Assembly (NCBI GenBank): GCA_958510825.1
Contig: OY294054.1
Location: 10,618,019-10,682,018 of the forward strand
Source of the DNA: Brachypterus glaber
Taxonomy: Eukaryota > Arthropoda > Insecta > Coleoptera > Kateretidae
Direction: 5' to 3'
Length of the DNA stretch: 64,000 bases
Shown here piece after piece: positions 12,375 through 23,164 of the stretch. The notes below the pieces were generated by a model. That model searched no databases and was not told the origin of the DNA. It saw only the letters and a program-made list of their open reading frames with translations. The position numbers were made by a program, and so were the translations under genes. Each line of letters begins with the position of its first letter. The first letter of the stretch is position 1.

Positions 12375-12644
12375 TTTGACGCTTTCATAATAATACTTGT
12401 TGGCCTCTAGACCTCTAGATTTGTTCCCAACGGTAAACGATTTTTTATTTTCCAGCAAACACACCAGCAATGGGCCGGCAACGGCACAATGCCGTAAGCC
12501 GATAAAGAGTCATCGGTCCGTTGACGACATGCCATTACCGGCCCGGTAATGGAAGTGTCGCACAAGCCGATAACGGGCCGGTAATGGCAAGCCGATAACG
12601 GGCCGGTAATGGCTAGCCGGCAGACCTCCGATAATTGAGGGGTA

Positions 12645-12870
12645 TAGAATCAAATAGTGTCAAATGTCCAGTCATGTGAATTTTACTTCAGAAGCAAAAA
12701 AAAAACGAATTAAAACACACTCGATCGGCAAATTTGTATTGTTTTGTATAATTTGATATATAGCAAATTATACAAAACAATACAAATTTGCCAACCGAGT
12801 GTTTTATTTCTTTTTTTTTTTGCTTCTGAAGTAAAATTTACATGACTGGACATTGCACTATTTGATTCTA
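12645..12870. mobile_element. Near-perfect palindromic MITE, TA target
   Basis: TAGAATCAAATAGTGTCAAA... on the left and its inverse on the right form a stem of about 105 bp almost without mismatch, with TA on both flanks (12643-12644, 12871-12872). The near identity of the arms implies a fairly recent insertion or continuing arm conversion. Confidence 0.9.
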
Positions 12871-13316
12871 TACCCTGAATTTTAATTTCTGGTTTATATT
12901 AAAAAAAAAAACAAGAAATTTTTAGCGCACATGTTCTAAGAGGCAAAAATTAAATATAATAAATTAATAATAATACATGTAAAATAGTTATACATATGGT
13001 TAGTTTATAAAACCTTTGTAATGAACTATAGGGAAAAGTATTATTTTGTTGGAGGTTGGATCAGTATTTTACCATGGCATAAAAAAGAACGATAATATCG
13101 ATCGTTTTAGAATATTATTCTGAATAAGTTTTTATGGGATCTTAAATGCGACTTAAATGCAAGTGAATTAATTGTTAATTTAGTATTTAATAAAAAAAAT
13201 GTAATTACTTACTTTTTATCTTCAAAAATCATTATTAGGAATTGTAAATAAACACATGCCACAGTAAATTTTCATTAATGAACTTTATCACTGACGCAGC
13301 AAAATTACAACACAAG

Positions 13317-13433
13317 AGGCCAGTTTGAGTTGAAGCTCTCGGAGCATAGTTCTATCTCTTTCTAACTACTTATTTTAAAAGAGATAGAACTATGCTCCGA
13401 GCGCTCCAATCTTCAACTCAAACGGCCCTAAGA
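13317..13433. repeat. Short palindromic element
   Basis: GGCCAGTTTGAGTTGAAG... and GGAGCATAGTTCTATCTCTT on the left pair with the inverse on the right (AAGAGATAGAACTATGCTCC ... CTTCAACTCAAACGGCCC). It lies inside the 12453-13614 element. Confidence 0.75.
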
Positions 13434-15320
13434 ACACAACCCGCGCAAAACTTGCGCATGCGTCTTGACTTCTTCTCCTTCTACGCAAGATCATATTTTA
13501 AATTGGCGTTGTATCGTCGGCCACAGATCGGTCCTTTACAGGCTAGCCGATAATCGGCAAGCCAGCAATGGGCCAATAATTATTTATGCCGATTATCGTA
13601 CGGTGGTTTGCTGGGTTATGAAATTAAAAGATCTTTAAATTAGAATAATTCAGTTTCATGTCTTTTTTTTCTGCGCTCATTTATTTTTTAGTTATGGGCT
13701 GTTAAAATTTACTTAATTGCTCCTAATTTTTGAACCATTGCAGATATTAAAAAAGTTTCAAATGTTTTACTATTAAATACTAATTAATTTTAATAAGCAA
13801 ACAATTTAAAAAAAAAGTCGCAAGTGCCATAACAACTCTTATTATCCATTATTTAAAAACTGGATTACTATATTTGTGATTTGTGAGAAAAAATTGATTC
13901 GATATTAAGTAAGATATCACAAAAATCTCAGACATACAGACGGATAGACAGCCAAACAATAATCTTGTTTTTTTGCATAATTAAAAAAAAATGACCAAGG
14001 CTTCTTAATTTTATCTGTCAAGATATGGGAAAGTACAACACTATTGTTAAGATTAAAAGAAGCAGTTGATTCTGAGTCAAATTGTTTCACTGTCACAAAC
14101 CAACACACCGATCAGCTGATTAGATGTACTACTCTTCAGACGTATCTTCTAGAGGGCGAGTTTATTCTTATACGAGGGGTTTTTCAAATGTGACGTTTGT
14201 TTAGTTCGAATTTATTTCGTGTTAATTTTATTTATTAATTAGTGTATGCGCTTTAATAATTATTACCTAACTTTCTCAATAAAATATTATTTCCTTTAGT
14301 ATTAGTGTGTTGTAGTATCTGTTGACTAATTAAATAACCTGTGTATTTATTTAATTTTTTTTTAATTGCATAAAGTGACTTAAAAAAAAAACGTCATAAA
14401 AGTACAAGTACATGGTCTATTTATATAGGTACCTAACACTTTACTTTTTGTTAAATAATAGTGGATGTGCTTCATAAAAAATGTGATTTGTGTCATTTTG
14501 TCATAATTATAAAATTATTGTTAACATACCTCAGGTATCTAGAATATCAATGACAAACCAAGAATCACAGATATGACTTAAAAATGTTGTATTACGAGTA
14601 AATTAAAAGGGGGGTTGCAGATATTTAAAAGTACTTTTTTAGATATATTCCCTATGGGGACTTGCGCCAAGTAGGTATCCTAATCGTTGGTTAAAAGCAC
14701 TATGTTTTGATTGCATTTAAATAAAACTTAGTTTTCCAAAAACTAAATTCAACACTGTGACTGGCGGCGACATATCGTGTTCTTTGTCGAAATGCTGTTC
14801 TGTATTTTGATGGACGGCATTTTCGGGTGGGCTTACGGGTTTTTTAATTAAAAAAAAGTACGCAAGAAATGTTCTTGAACTTTTAAAGTCAATTTTTCAC
14901 ATTATTCAGATTTTTTTTTGTAACTTATTTCTGAATCACCCTGTATAATGCATGTCTTCATCTTAAAAATCACAAATGTACATCATTACAGTTTTTAAAT
15001 AATGGATAATTTGAGTTGAGATGGCGCTTGGGACCTTTTTTAAACTATTTGCCTATTAAAATTAATTAGTATTTATAAAGCTAAAATGAAAACATTTACA
15101 ACTTTTTTAATATCTGCAATGTTTAAAAAATTGGGAACAATTAAATTTTGACAGCATGTAACTAGAAAACAAATGAGCGCAGAAAAAAAGATAAGAAAGT
15201 GAACTATTATAAATTAAAGATCTTATAATTTCATAAATAAAAAATCGTTTACCATGGGGAAAAATATAGAGGTCGCCACAGGGCCAACGAGTATTACTAT
15301 GAAAGCGTCATACATACATA

Positions 15321-15751
15321 TGCGAATTGCACCCGAATTGGTACGATCTACGCCCTTTGTCACGCTCTCGCAAATGAGTCACTGCATGTTTTAGTATATA
15401 TTCAAAAGCTCGTCGCTCTAGCTTAAACGGTACAAGAGTTATTAATTAAAAATCTTTTTTATTACAATTTTAAAGAGCCGTAGCTCCCTTAGGACTCATT
15501 TCCGGGTCAAACTTTATAGAAACTTTTTCATATTTTTTAACGTAGAATCACCTCTTAAATTTTATTATTATTTCTGAATAACCCTGTATAGTATAATTCC
15601 AATAAAACATGCATTGACTAATACCTGACTGTATGATTTGATGTAGAGAACCCTAAGACGAATTGGGACAAAATTATGCGAATCTCATTCAAATTGGTAT
15701 GATCTACACCTTTTGGCATGCTCTCGCAAATGAGTCACTGCATGTTTTATT
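15321..15751 (+). repeat. Direct repeat pair (15321-15398 and 15674-15751)
   Basis: Both copies contain AATTGGTAYGATCTAC and CTCTCGCAAATGAGTCACTG, then CATGTTTTA, about 353 bp apart. The intervening DNA includes the foldback F1 end at 15430-15586. The second copy ends about 120 bp before the first receptor exon. Confidence 0.7.
15430..15586. mobile_element. Fragment of foldback family F1 (right end)
   Basis: It contains the family blocks GAGCCGTAGCTCCCTTAGGA and TTTTTTAACGTAGAATCACC and the terminus ACCCTG followed by TATA. The left half of the element is missing. Confidence 0.7.
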
Positions 15752-15870
15752 GGAACTAAACTGCAATGCTCATCTAAAAAAGGGTTAAAGCTCAGTTCTC
15801 TCTGTACAAAATTAACTTCTTTGCTAAAATGTGTCATAGATCCTTTATATTCAATTGTTTTTTTTTTCAG

Positions 15871-16110
15871 GATCATTGCTGCTGGATTTGTGTGGCCTGC
15901 AGAGAAGACTCTTACGTTTACAACGACACATGTAAAAAATGCAAAGCAGGCTATGCCCCGAACAAGGACAAAACCGATTGTGACAAACTCGAAGCGCTCG
16001 TTATAGAATGGCTAAGCCCCTGGGCCTTGGTACCTTTGGCCTTTAGCTCCTTTGGAATTTTCTCGGCTATTTTCACCACAGGAGTTTTTATCAGATATAA
16101 TCACACTCCG
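15871..16110 (+). CDS. mGluR: Metabotropic glutamate receptor, exon encoding end of cysteine-rich domain and TM1
   Basis: This internal coding exon (80 codons) belongs to a class C G-protein-coupled receptor that signals glutamate at synapses. Residues 1-37 carry seven cysteines in the CCWxCxxC ... CxxC ... C pattern that closes the cysteine-rich linker between the extracellular ligand-binding domain and the membrane part. Residues about 51-73 are TM1, ending in the conserved FIRYNHTP. The acceptor is a long T tract plus CAG just before 15871; the donor is CCG|GTTAGT at 16111. The frame joins at phase 0 to the next exon, giving ...NHTP-VIMASGREL..., a junction typical of the family. The ligand-binding domain is not in the window, so glutamate-receptor identity rests on membrane-domain similarity. 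The nominal ATG upstream at 15829 is intronic read-through, not a start. Confidence 0.95.
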
Positions 16111-16402
16111 GTTAGTATGCACTGAGAAAAAACGAGAATAGGAACCAAAATTTAATTTTATATGACGCCGAGAAAAGACAAAATATGCAGGTCCAAAATA
16201 AAGGAGAAATGTACTACGAAAAAATGTCTCCCAAAGTTTAAAATTGATAATCGGCAGTTACAATTTTGGCGTAATGGTTTCGTTTTTGATAATCATAAAA
16301 ATTAACCTAACATGTGAATCTTAAATTTAACAAACGACGGTGACCAAAATTGTTATAAAAAATTTAGCTTGTAAATTTTAAGTTTTATGATAATTTCGCA
16401 TA

Positions 16403-17217
16403 CAGTACTCTTCAAAAGTCACATCCTCTTAACTTTTGAACGAGTTGATATATCGACTTCAAATCTGAAAAATAAATAAGACATCTAAACTATCTTCTGG
16501 CATATATCTGGTATTTTAATCTTTAAAAATGTGGTCAGGTGGGCATAGAGGGATTATTTTTAAATGGAAGGGGGGCCGTTCGATACATAACTTTAAATTT
16601 AATTAAATTCTCTATTTGACCACAATTTTTTTTTAAATTTTTAATGTTTTTAAAGGTGTTTTTAATTTTTTTTTGCAAAAAAATACGATTTTTTTAAAGA
16701 TTTTATATCATTTAAAATTAGTTTAAAAGTATAATTTACTTGTTTACATTACAAAATTAGTCACATAAATTTGAGACACTTTTGCGTCACATAATTTTGA
16801 GACACTTTTGCGTCAACTAATTACGCTTACGCTTACGATATCAACAAAGTTCTCCGCTGGGATCTCGCTTACGATATTAAGAAATATGCAAGTAAAGAAA
16901 ACCGTGTCTCGTTTTTACTTGCAAAATTCTTAATATCGTAAGCGTCACATAAATTTAAAGTTCTCGGCTGGGATCGAAGTTTTGGGACACTTTTGCGTCA
17001 CATAACAACAATGATCCCACCCGAGAACTTTGTTGATATCCTAAGCGTCAGATATTTTGGGAAACTTTTTCCTAAAGGTTTCAGCCCTCTACTAGATCCC
17101 CCTCCCCCCCCCCCCTCACCCTATCTAAATAAACAGAGAATTTGATGAGCTTTTTAATGATGTACCTCACGACCCCGCTTTCTCTTGTAGGGGGGGGGTG
17201 ACTTTTGGACCGCACTG
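16403..17217. mobile_element. TA-flanked TIR element inside intron, CAGT...TCAAAAGTCAC ends
   Basis: The left end CAGTACTCTTCAAAAGTCAC and the inverse of the right end CAGTGCGGTCCAAAAGTCAC match; TA flanks both (16401-16402, 17218-17219). The layout matches the 3137-4034 element (AACTTTTGAACGAGTTGATA block, poly-C/poly-G). Nested at about 16820-17052 is a further inverted repeat (CTTACGATATCAACAAAGTT / AACTTTGTTGATATCCTAAG) with a repeated motif GACACTTTTGCGTCA. The element fills most of the 1218-bp intron between receptor exons and ends 111 bp before the next exon. Confidence 0.8.
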
Positions 17218-17328
17218 TATGTGAAAAATTAAAATCATTTCTTTAAATACAGTTCTCTCGAAAAAGACATGCAATCAAAATCTATCTTTTATAGAATCAG
17301 TTTTTTGATGCACTATCTTTTGTTTTAG

Positions 17329-17593
17329 GTAATCATGGCGTCTGGACGAGAATTGTGTTACGTCCTATTGATTGGCATATTATCCTGTTACTCCATGTCC
17401 TTTATTATCCTGGCTAAACCGACTGTAGAATCCTGTGCCGTAATGAGGGTGGGCTTAGGTTTATGCCTCAGTGTATGTTACAGTGCCATATTTACAAAAA
17501 CCAATCGGATATCGAGAATCTTCAATAGAGGTGTTAAAAGTATCAAGAGACCTGTTTACACATCTCCTATTTCGCAAGTCGCCATTGCTTTAG
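17329..17593 (+). CDS. mGluR: Metabotropic glutamate receptor, exon encoding TM2-TM3 and start of TM4
   Basis: The exon has 265 bases, 88 codons plus one base. It opens with VIMASGREL, a strongly conserved entry into TM2 (residues about 9-29). It continues through the first extracellular loop (AKPTVESC, with the cysteine expected to pair with the second extracellular loop), TM3 and the conserved YSAIFTKTNRISRIF stretch at the TM3/second intracellular loop boundary. The SPISQ motif leads into TM4. Acceptor TTTTGTTTTAG|GT; donor TTAG|GTAAGT at 17594, phase 1, so a glycine codon is split with the exon at 55660. The internal ATG at 17335 is not a start, and the ORF running on to 17712 is read-through into the intron. 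The next intron is 38 kb. Confidence 0.96.
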
Positions 17594-17631
17594 GTAAGTC
17601 GATACTATTGCTCCACTCTTCGCAGAAAATA

Positions 17632-18642
17632 CACTGCCCAGTAAAAGAGCTTTCTCATTTTTCACCTCCGCCCGTGAAATGGATTTTTTATTATCAGATT
17701 CAGTCACCTTAAAAATATACCAATTTTCACGAAAATAACCCCCCGTCCCTTAGATTGTGGAGTTATATTTTTTTATTATCAGATTCACTTTCAGCAACCT
17801 CAAAAACCCCAATATACGAATTTTCACGAAAACTACCCCCTGCCCCTCAGGAGGTGGATTTAGATTTTTTATTATTATCAGATTCACTTTCAGCAACCTC
17901 AAAAACCCAATATACCAGTTTTCACAAAAACTACCCCTCTCCCCTCAGGGGGTGAAATTAGAATTTCATTAAAAGATTCATATTCGTCGACCCCAAAAAC
18001 CCCTATATACCAATTTTGAAGAAAATATTAAAAATATTTAAAAATATTTACCCCCTCACTCCCTATGGGGTGGAGTTAGAAAAAATTTATTATCAGATTC
18101 AATTTCAGTTTTTTTAAAAATTTTCCAGAAAAAATGTACCGCACCCCAATGTTCACCAAAAACAATCCCTAGGGAGAACTTTTGGTAACATACCTTTATG
18201 CCAAATTTTAAGTCTCTAGCTTAAAGCGTTCTTAAGTTATCGTGCCCACAAGATTTTCCGGACAGACCGATCGACCGACCAATTGAACCACGGGGGTGAG
18301 AGTGTAAATATTTTTAAATATTTTCAATATTTTCGTTAAAATTGGTATATAGGGATTTTAGTGAACGACGAAACTGAATTTGATAATAAAATTTTTCCAA
18401 TTCCACCCCCTAAGGGGTGGGGGGTAGTTTTGTGAAAATTGGTGTATAGGGGTTTTTAAGGTTGCTGAAAGTAAATCCGGTAATAAAAAAATTTTAACTC
18501 CACCCCCTGAGGTGTGGGGGGTAGTTTTAGTGAAAATTTGTATATTGGGGTTTTTGAGGTTGTTGAAAGTGAATCTGATAAAATAAAAAATCTATTTAAC
18601 GCGGGGAGGTGAAGAATGGGAAAGCGATTTTACTGGGCAGTA
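17632..18642. mobile_element. Foldback element with CACTGCCCAGTAAAA ends and internal tandem units
   Basis: Inverted ends (CACTGCCCAGTAAAA / TTTTACTGGGCAGTA) are flanked by TA. The left arm holds about four diverged units of roughly 100 bp with ATTATCAGATTCACTTTCAG and CCCCTCAGG-like blocks. The right arm holds the inverse units, so most of the element can fold. It starts only about 40 bp after the receptor splice donor. A related interior block is found at about 52640-53640. The centre contains a CTTAAAGCGTTCTTAAGTTA segment shared with 53090. Confidence 0.8.
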
Positions 18643-20163
18643 TATTTTATATATTTTAATTTTAAATCTACATTTGTTGTTTTTTACTCATTTTAAAGGC
18701 TTTAAAAATTAATTTTAATAACATATTCGGAACCAGCATAAAAAAATATACAAGAGAAAATATTTTTTATCATGCAATATACCTTTTTTGATGTATTTTT
18801 TTACTCGCACTTTTTAGTATTATGCTACATAAGTATTTATTTTAAACGCTCATAAAATTAACCATTTTTTAAAATTTTATAGTGAAATATTTAAAAAATG
18901 GTATGTTTTAATTTATTTTGACGGATTCTGATTCAACATTCCAAAATATATACATATAAAAAAACATTAAAACCGTCTGGAATATAAAAGGTAACTAGTG
19001 TTATTTATTTGGAAATATTTTGTCCCATTAAAGAAATTATATTCATTACGTTAAAATATGGTCTTAAAAGAAAGTATATACATGTTATAAGGTATTTTTT
19101 TTTCATTAATTCCATTAGGTTCGTAAAAGAAAAATTACTATTGACTTAAACTACGCCTTTAAAAAAATAAATGACTAGTCTTTTGTTTATACGAAATTAT
19201 TTCCTTAAATTATAGTTAAATTCTGTCGAGCTAACATGGTAGTATGTTTTGGGTTTTAGTATTAAAATTATATTTGGTACTATAAGAAAATATGTTAATA
19301 TTTAGTTGGCTTAAATGATATTTATTTGGATTAAGTTATTATACACCGATAATAGATTACTTAAAACAAGTACGCATTATTCAGATCAAGTTGCTCAAAT
19401 GTTCGTATATACGCAAGGATGTTAAGTTCTTAAATCAAATGTTTTGCTTGATTAAAAAGCCATTTCACGATGACGGACGCTACCATTCGTAAAATATTTT
19501 ATCAAATATTTAAAAAAAAGACCCAAAAACTAAAACTGATATTAAAGCTGGTATAAAAAATGGAATGTGGACATGAGCTAAAATAAAATAATAATTACAA
19601 TAATTATCTGGCGTTTAGGGTTTATATGAGAAAATTAAATGTGTGATGACGGACGCTACATGACGGACGCTACAAAATTTTCACCAACATTTTTATCTTA
19701 TATTTTCCAATTTATCTTATAGAAATAAAAACAATAACTACAATTTAAATCAAGACACTCTAAATTTAACAGTAATATAAAACACTACTTAAATATAACA
19801 CATGAATAATAACCGGAATTTGTTGTTTGGCCGGTTTGAAACGAACTGTAATTTAATTTCGTAAAAAAGTAGTTTGATTGGATAAATTTTGATTAATTTT
19901 GTTAGGGTGCGTTCATGCTATGTAAAATATAATTTTATCGGGCTATTAATGAAAAATAGATTAATTTTAAATTAGAAATATAAAATTTAGACCTCAACAA
20001 CTATATTTGATAATAAAAGTATTGCATATAAACAATTTTAAAATTTTCACCTTGGTTTCAAATTCTATGGCTGTAAAGTTAAATATGTATCTTACTTAGA
20101 CCAAGAGGTTAGAATTTAAGTAAAAGTGATTTGTTTAAATAATAATAAAATTGTATGGATCTA
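18643..20163. other. Unassigned AT-rich intron DNA with ATGACGGACGCTAC repeats
   Basis: No ORF or element was recognised. The 14-mer ATGACGGACGCTAC occurs at 19470-19483 and twice in direct tandem at 19646-19673. A block with TTAAAACAAGTACG and CAGATCAAG (about 19352-19420) recurs at 26622-26668 (inverse) and 50345-50390. Confidence 0.5.
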
Positions 20164-21046
20164 GGAGACATTGCCGAAAAATTTACCGCGAAAACATTTA
20201 CTGCGCAATGATTTAACCGCGAAATTTTTCACCGCGAAAAAGTAATTACCGCGAAAAATTATTACCGCGAAAACATTTACCGCGGAAACTATTAACGTGA
20301 CAATAAAAATCGCGCATACTTTTACGTCGTAATAATATAATCGCCCATACTTTCGCCGCGCAATAAAATAATCGCGCTTAAATTTTAATAAAAAAAGTAA
20401 CCTTAAAATATATAATATAATTTTTTGAATGAAACGCTTATTTTATAATCCTAGTTTTGTTTTTATTTTTTATCAAAAACAAAACCAAACAACCAAACCA
20501 AACAATTTATTCCTATTTATGTTTTTTTAAATACTAAAATTATAACACCAATATAAAAAAATTAGTTATATATTATATTATATTATATTATATTATATTA
20601 TATTATATTTATTAGTAATATAATTAATAATTATGATTATATTACTAATAAATATAACTTACTTATATTTTTAAAAAGCAAACAATTTAGTTGTATTAAA
20701 ATTTTGTTAATTCTGCAATTATAAAACTGAATTAAACAAATTGGTAATATAATATATTACACTTGGCGTAGCTAACAAAAAAGTATTATAAAAAATTATA
20801 ATTAGACGCGGAATTTGCTTTGCGCGTTAAATATTTTCGCGGCTATAACTTTCGCTATATATTTTTCGCGGTAATTGTATTTCGCTATTGAAACTTTTCG
20901 TGGTAATAGTTTTCGCCATTTTTATTTCGCTTTAATATATTTTTGCGTTAATCGTATGCGCGGAAAAAAACATTTCGCGGTAATTTTTTCGACGAAATAT
21001 TTTCGCGATATCTGTTTTCGCGGTAAATTTTTCGACGAAGGCTCCC
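20164..21046. mobile_element. Foldback element made of short TTACCGCGAAAA repeats
   Basis: The left half (20164-20400) carries roughly ten degenerate 16-22-bp units built on ATTTACCGCGAAAA. The right half (20806-21046) carries the inverse, TTTTCGCGGTAAT. Outer ends: CGAAAAATTTACCGCGAAAA on the left, its inverse on the right, then GGAGAC / GGCTCCC. The centre is AT-rich with (ATTAT)n at about 20570-20606 and a palindromic ATTAGTAATATAATTAATAA stretch. The short ORF at 20875-21063 is repeat-derived. Family unknown to me. Confidence 0.75.
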
Positions 21047-21282
21047 GTTCCCAATTGTATTAGTTTTCAAGGAAACTTAAATTAAATATGCCAAGTATAT
21101 ATTTATACCAAGTATTTAGAATACTAAAAATAAAGAAATATAGTTATAATACAATTTTTTTGGTAGTATTAATTGAACATAAAAGGTATTATTGATTTTT
21201 TTTTTAAATTAGTGAAATATGTTTATGTCAAGTATCACAAATACTTCAAATATAAGAATATTTTTCAGTGTGTATTTTTATG

Positions 21283-21344
21283 TATGCACAGTTTCTAATT
21301 ATAATTAGAAACTGTGCATATTGTTATGATAATTATCATAACAA
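21283..21344. repeat. Two adjacent perfect palindromes (38 bp and 24 bp)
   Basis: 21283-21320 is a perfect dyad of TATGCACAGTTTCTAATTA. 21321-21344 is a perfect dyad of TTGTTATGATAA. They abut with no spacer. There is no obvious element around them. Confidence 0.85.
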
Positions 21345-22195
21345 TTTTATTTAATTAGGTTTAATTAATAAAACATTTATGTGCCTATCGTATTATTTGT
21401 ATTTTCGCTTGGATAATTTTGTTTTTTAAAAGCAGCAGGTTGTTAAAAGTTTTAATTAAATTTCAGATTTAATTAAATTATTACTTAATAAAATATCCAT
21501 TAAACAATCTAGAGCAGGTGTTTAATTTATTTGATTAATAAATTAATTACACAGGCCCACAAAAAAAAGTTCAATAACTACACTGCGCAACACTCAAAAA
21601 TTTGCCGACACCATTTTATTTGCGTCTGGCTATATTTCGGAACCTTTTTCCGATTTTATCGATCAACTGTTTTTTTTTTTTTTAGATATAGCGCACAGTG
21701 TTTTTTTTTGCCTATGGTTGAAGTAAAAAAAATAATTAAAGTCTAATTAATTTCTTTGTTGCGGTGGATTGGTTCTCTATTTTTTCGTATTTTTTTGCTA
21801 TATTTCCATAAAAATTTTGTATAAATACTAAAAGGTGGTGTATACGCAATACTAGTATAAAAATTAGAGTCGTATCTTTAGTATTTAAATAAAATTGTAT
21901 TTGTGCCTTGCAAACAGTGGTTCGGAAGTCCCTATAAGCCGATGGTCCACAGAAGGTAGTAACACAATAGAGTGGTTCAAAATACAAAAAAGTTTTCGGA
22001 TTAAGATCTAATAGCAAAAAAAAGTTTTAACACGTCAAAAGAATAAGTTAAGAAAAAAAATTGGGCAAAATTCATTGGATAAGTTAGGAGCGCAACGAAC
22101 ACAAAGCTATTTTTTTTTTGCTTAAAATGTAAAACTTATGATCACGATAACTCGAGAAAGGTTTAAGATTACATGTTACATGTTTGTTACATGTT
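21345..22195. other. Unassigned AT-rich DNA
   Basis: The minus-strand ORF at 21736-22017 (93 residues) has no domain I recognise and no splice context. Nothing else was seen. Confidence 0.4.
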
Positions 22196-22446
22196 TGTTT
22201 AACCTCGTACTATTCTACTTAATTAAGCATCCCCTAAGTCCAGGACTTAGGTGGGCTAGTAGTAGAGGGAACCACCGGCTTATACTGACTTTCGAACCAG
22301 TTTCTAGGGAGTGTCCGTTTCACTTATCGCCTTCGCCAAATTTCAATTATTAATTAACTGAAAAAGGCAAATCGGCGCCAGTGAGAATCGAACTCACGAT
22401 AGTAGACTTGCTATGCATACGCGCTAGCTACTACGCTATGCCTCCC
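22196..22446 (-). mobile_element. tRNA-derived SINE, copy 1
   Basis: Read on the minus strand, the head (22446 down to 22374) contains an RNA polymerase III A box TAGCGTAGTAG and a B box GAGTTCGATTCTC within a 5-bp T-arm stem. It is followed by a body (GCCGATTTGCC...) shared almost base for base with copy 2 at 27821-28083. The anticodon arm is degenerate (possible AGC in the loop) and the acceptor stem has mismatches, so it is not an intact tRNA gene. The body contains CGCCTTCGCC, seen also in other repeats here. Confidence 0.85.
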
Positions 22447-22512
22447 ACAATTAAGACCTAAAATTTTAAATACAGGTTTTCAAACTCAAATTTCATTAGG
22501 ATTTTTTTTTTA

Positions 22513-22925
22513 TTGATTGAGGAAAAGTGGGACGAAAGGGGCAAAATTGATTTTTTTTGCAATAACTTGCTTAGTCTTGAAGTAAGATATGTGAAGTTGT
22601 ATATCAATGGAAAGTCTTTTTATGCTTTACAAAAATTGAGGAAAAACTTTTTACCCAACAGAATAGCGTTCTCCTGGAACCGCCTTAGTGAAAATACTAT
22701 AAATGCAACATCGGTTAATCAGTTTAAAAACAGACTAGATGAAGAAATGAAACAATGGACAAGAAATTTTATTCATTATATGTAGTACTCATACTCTATG
22801 TGAAATTTAATGTGATATTAATTTAATATTAGTGATATTTACCTAACTTTAAATCAAGACATTTATGTACAGACATTACAAATTAACACAAAGTCTCATC
22901 GGAGTAATCCGCCTACTTTTGTTAA

Positions 22926-22976
<51 letters not shown>
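22513..22976 (+). pseudogene. LINE ORF2 3' end plus (AAT)n tail
   Basis: The last about 55 codons (22620-22785) read ...KLRKNFLPNRIAFSWNRLSE, then ...NATSVNQFKNRLDEEM. This is the usual C-terminal signature of CR1/Jockey-like non-LTR ORF2 proteins (FFxxRxxxxWNxLP...VNxFKxRLD). It is followed by a short 3' UTR and an (AAT)n tail of about 50 bp (22926-22976). It is 5' truncated, with the polymerase domain absent. The apparent start at 22513 is arbitrary. Confidence 0.8.
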
Positions 22977-23028
22977 TTTTTGTGTAAATGTTACCGTTTT
23001 CGAGATAATAAAAAAATAAATAAAAACG

Positions 23029-23164
23029 CTGCCCTATTGAAAATGACGGGCCTGCGCGGGCATAAATGTTGCTTAGACGGGACTTCAGCGGGTGAATTTC
23101 ATCCGCTCAATTCGGGTTTATGCACCATTTATACCCGCCCAGAACCGTCATTTTCAGCAGGGTG
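23029..23164. mobile_element. Short TIR element (MITE candidate)
   Basis: GCCCTATTGAAAATGACGGG and CCGTCATTTTCAGCAGGGTG are inverted ends. An inner pair (GCGGGCATAAATG / CATTTATACCCGC) extends the stem. GC content is higher than in the neighbourhood. No ORF. Confidence 0.65.

Larger units (their letters stand above)
12453..13614. mobile_element. CCAGCAAAC-ended element with GCCGATAA/GGGCCGGTAATGG repeats
   Basis: Ends CCAGCAAACACACC and GGTGGTTTGCTGG are inverted repeats. Inside the left end the unit AAGCCGATAACGGGCCGGTA repeats several times (12500-12620); inverted, diverged versions lie near the right end (13515-13590). It is markedly more GC-rich than its surroundings. It sits inside the left arm of the 12375-15311 foldback, whose right arm preserves the uninterrupted sequence. 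Two MITEs are nested in it. Confidence 0.8.
12375..15311. mobile_element. Foldback structure with about 330-bp arms, left arm split by another element
   Basis: The right arm 14989-15311 is the inverse of the left arm 12375-12452 plus 13615-13868. Shared blocks include TGACGCTTTCATA, GGTAAACGATTTTTTA, TTTTTTAATATCTGCAATG (inverse on left) and ATCCATTATTTAAAAACTG. Arms differ by many substitutions, so the structure is old. The left arm is interrupted by the 12453-13614 element. The spacer (13869-14988) has no gene; 14860-14943 ends like a family F1 terminus (CACCCTGTA). Confidence 0.8.

Noticed and set aside
15829..15870. ATG start for the first receptor exon
   Set aside because: It lies in the polypyrimidine/acceptor region; the protein homology begins exactly after CAG at 15870.
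17335..17712. 125-residue ORF as a stand-alone gene
   Set aside because: It is the TM2-TM4 exon plus intronic read-through past a strong GTAAGT donor.
21736..22017. 93-residue minus-strand ORF
   Set aside because: No recognisable motif, AT-rich composition like the surrounding non-coding DNA.
22374..22446. Possible tRNA gene on the minus strand (A and B boxes, T arm)
   Set aside because: Acceptor stem has mismatches, the anticodon stem is poor, and the downstream body is shared with a second copy; it is a SINE head.
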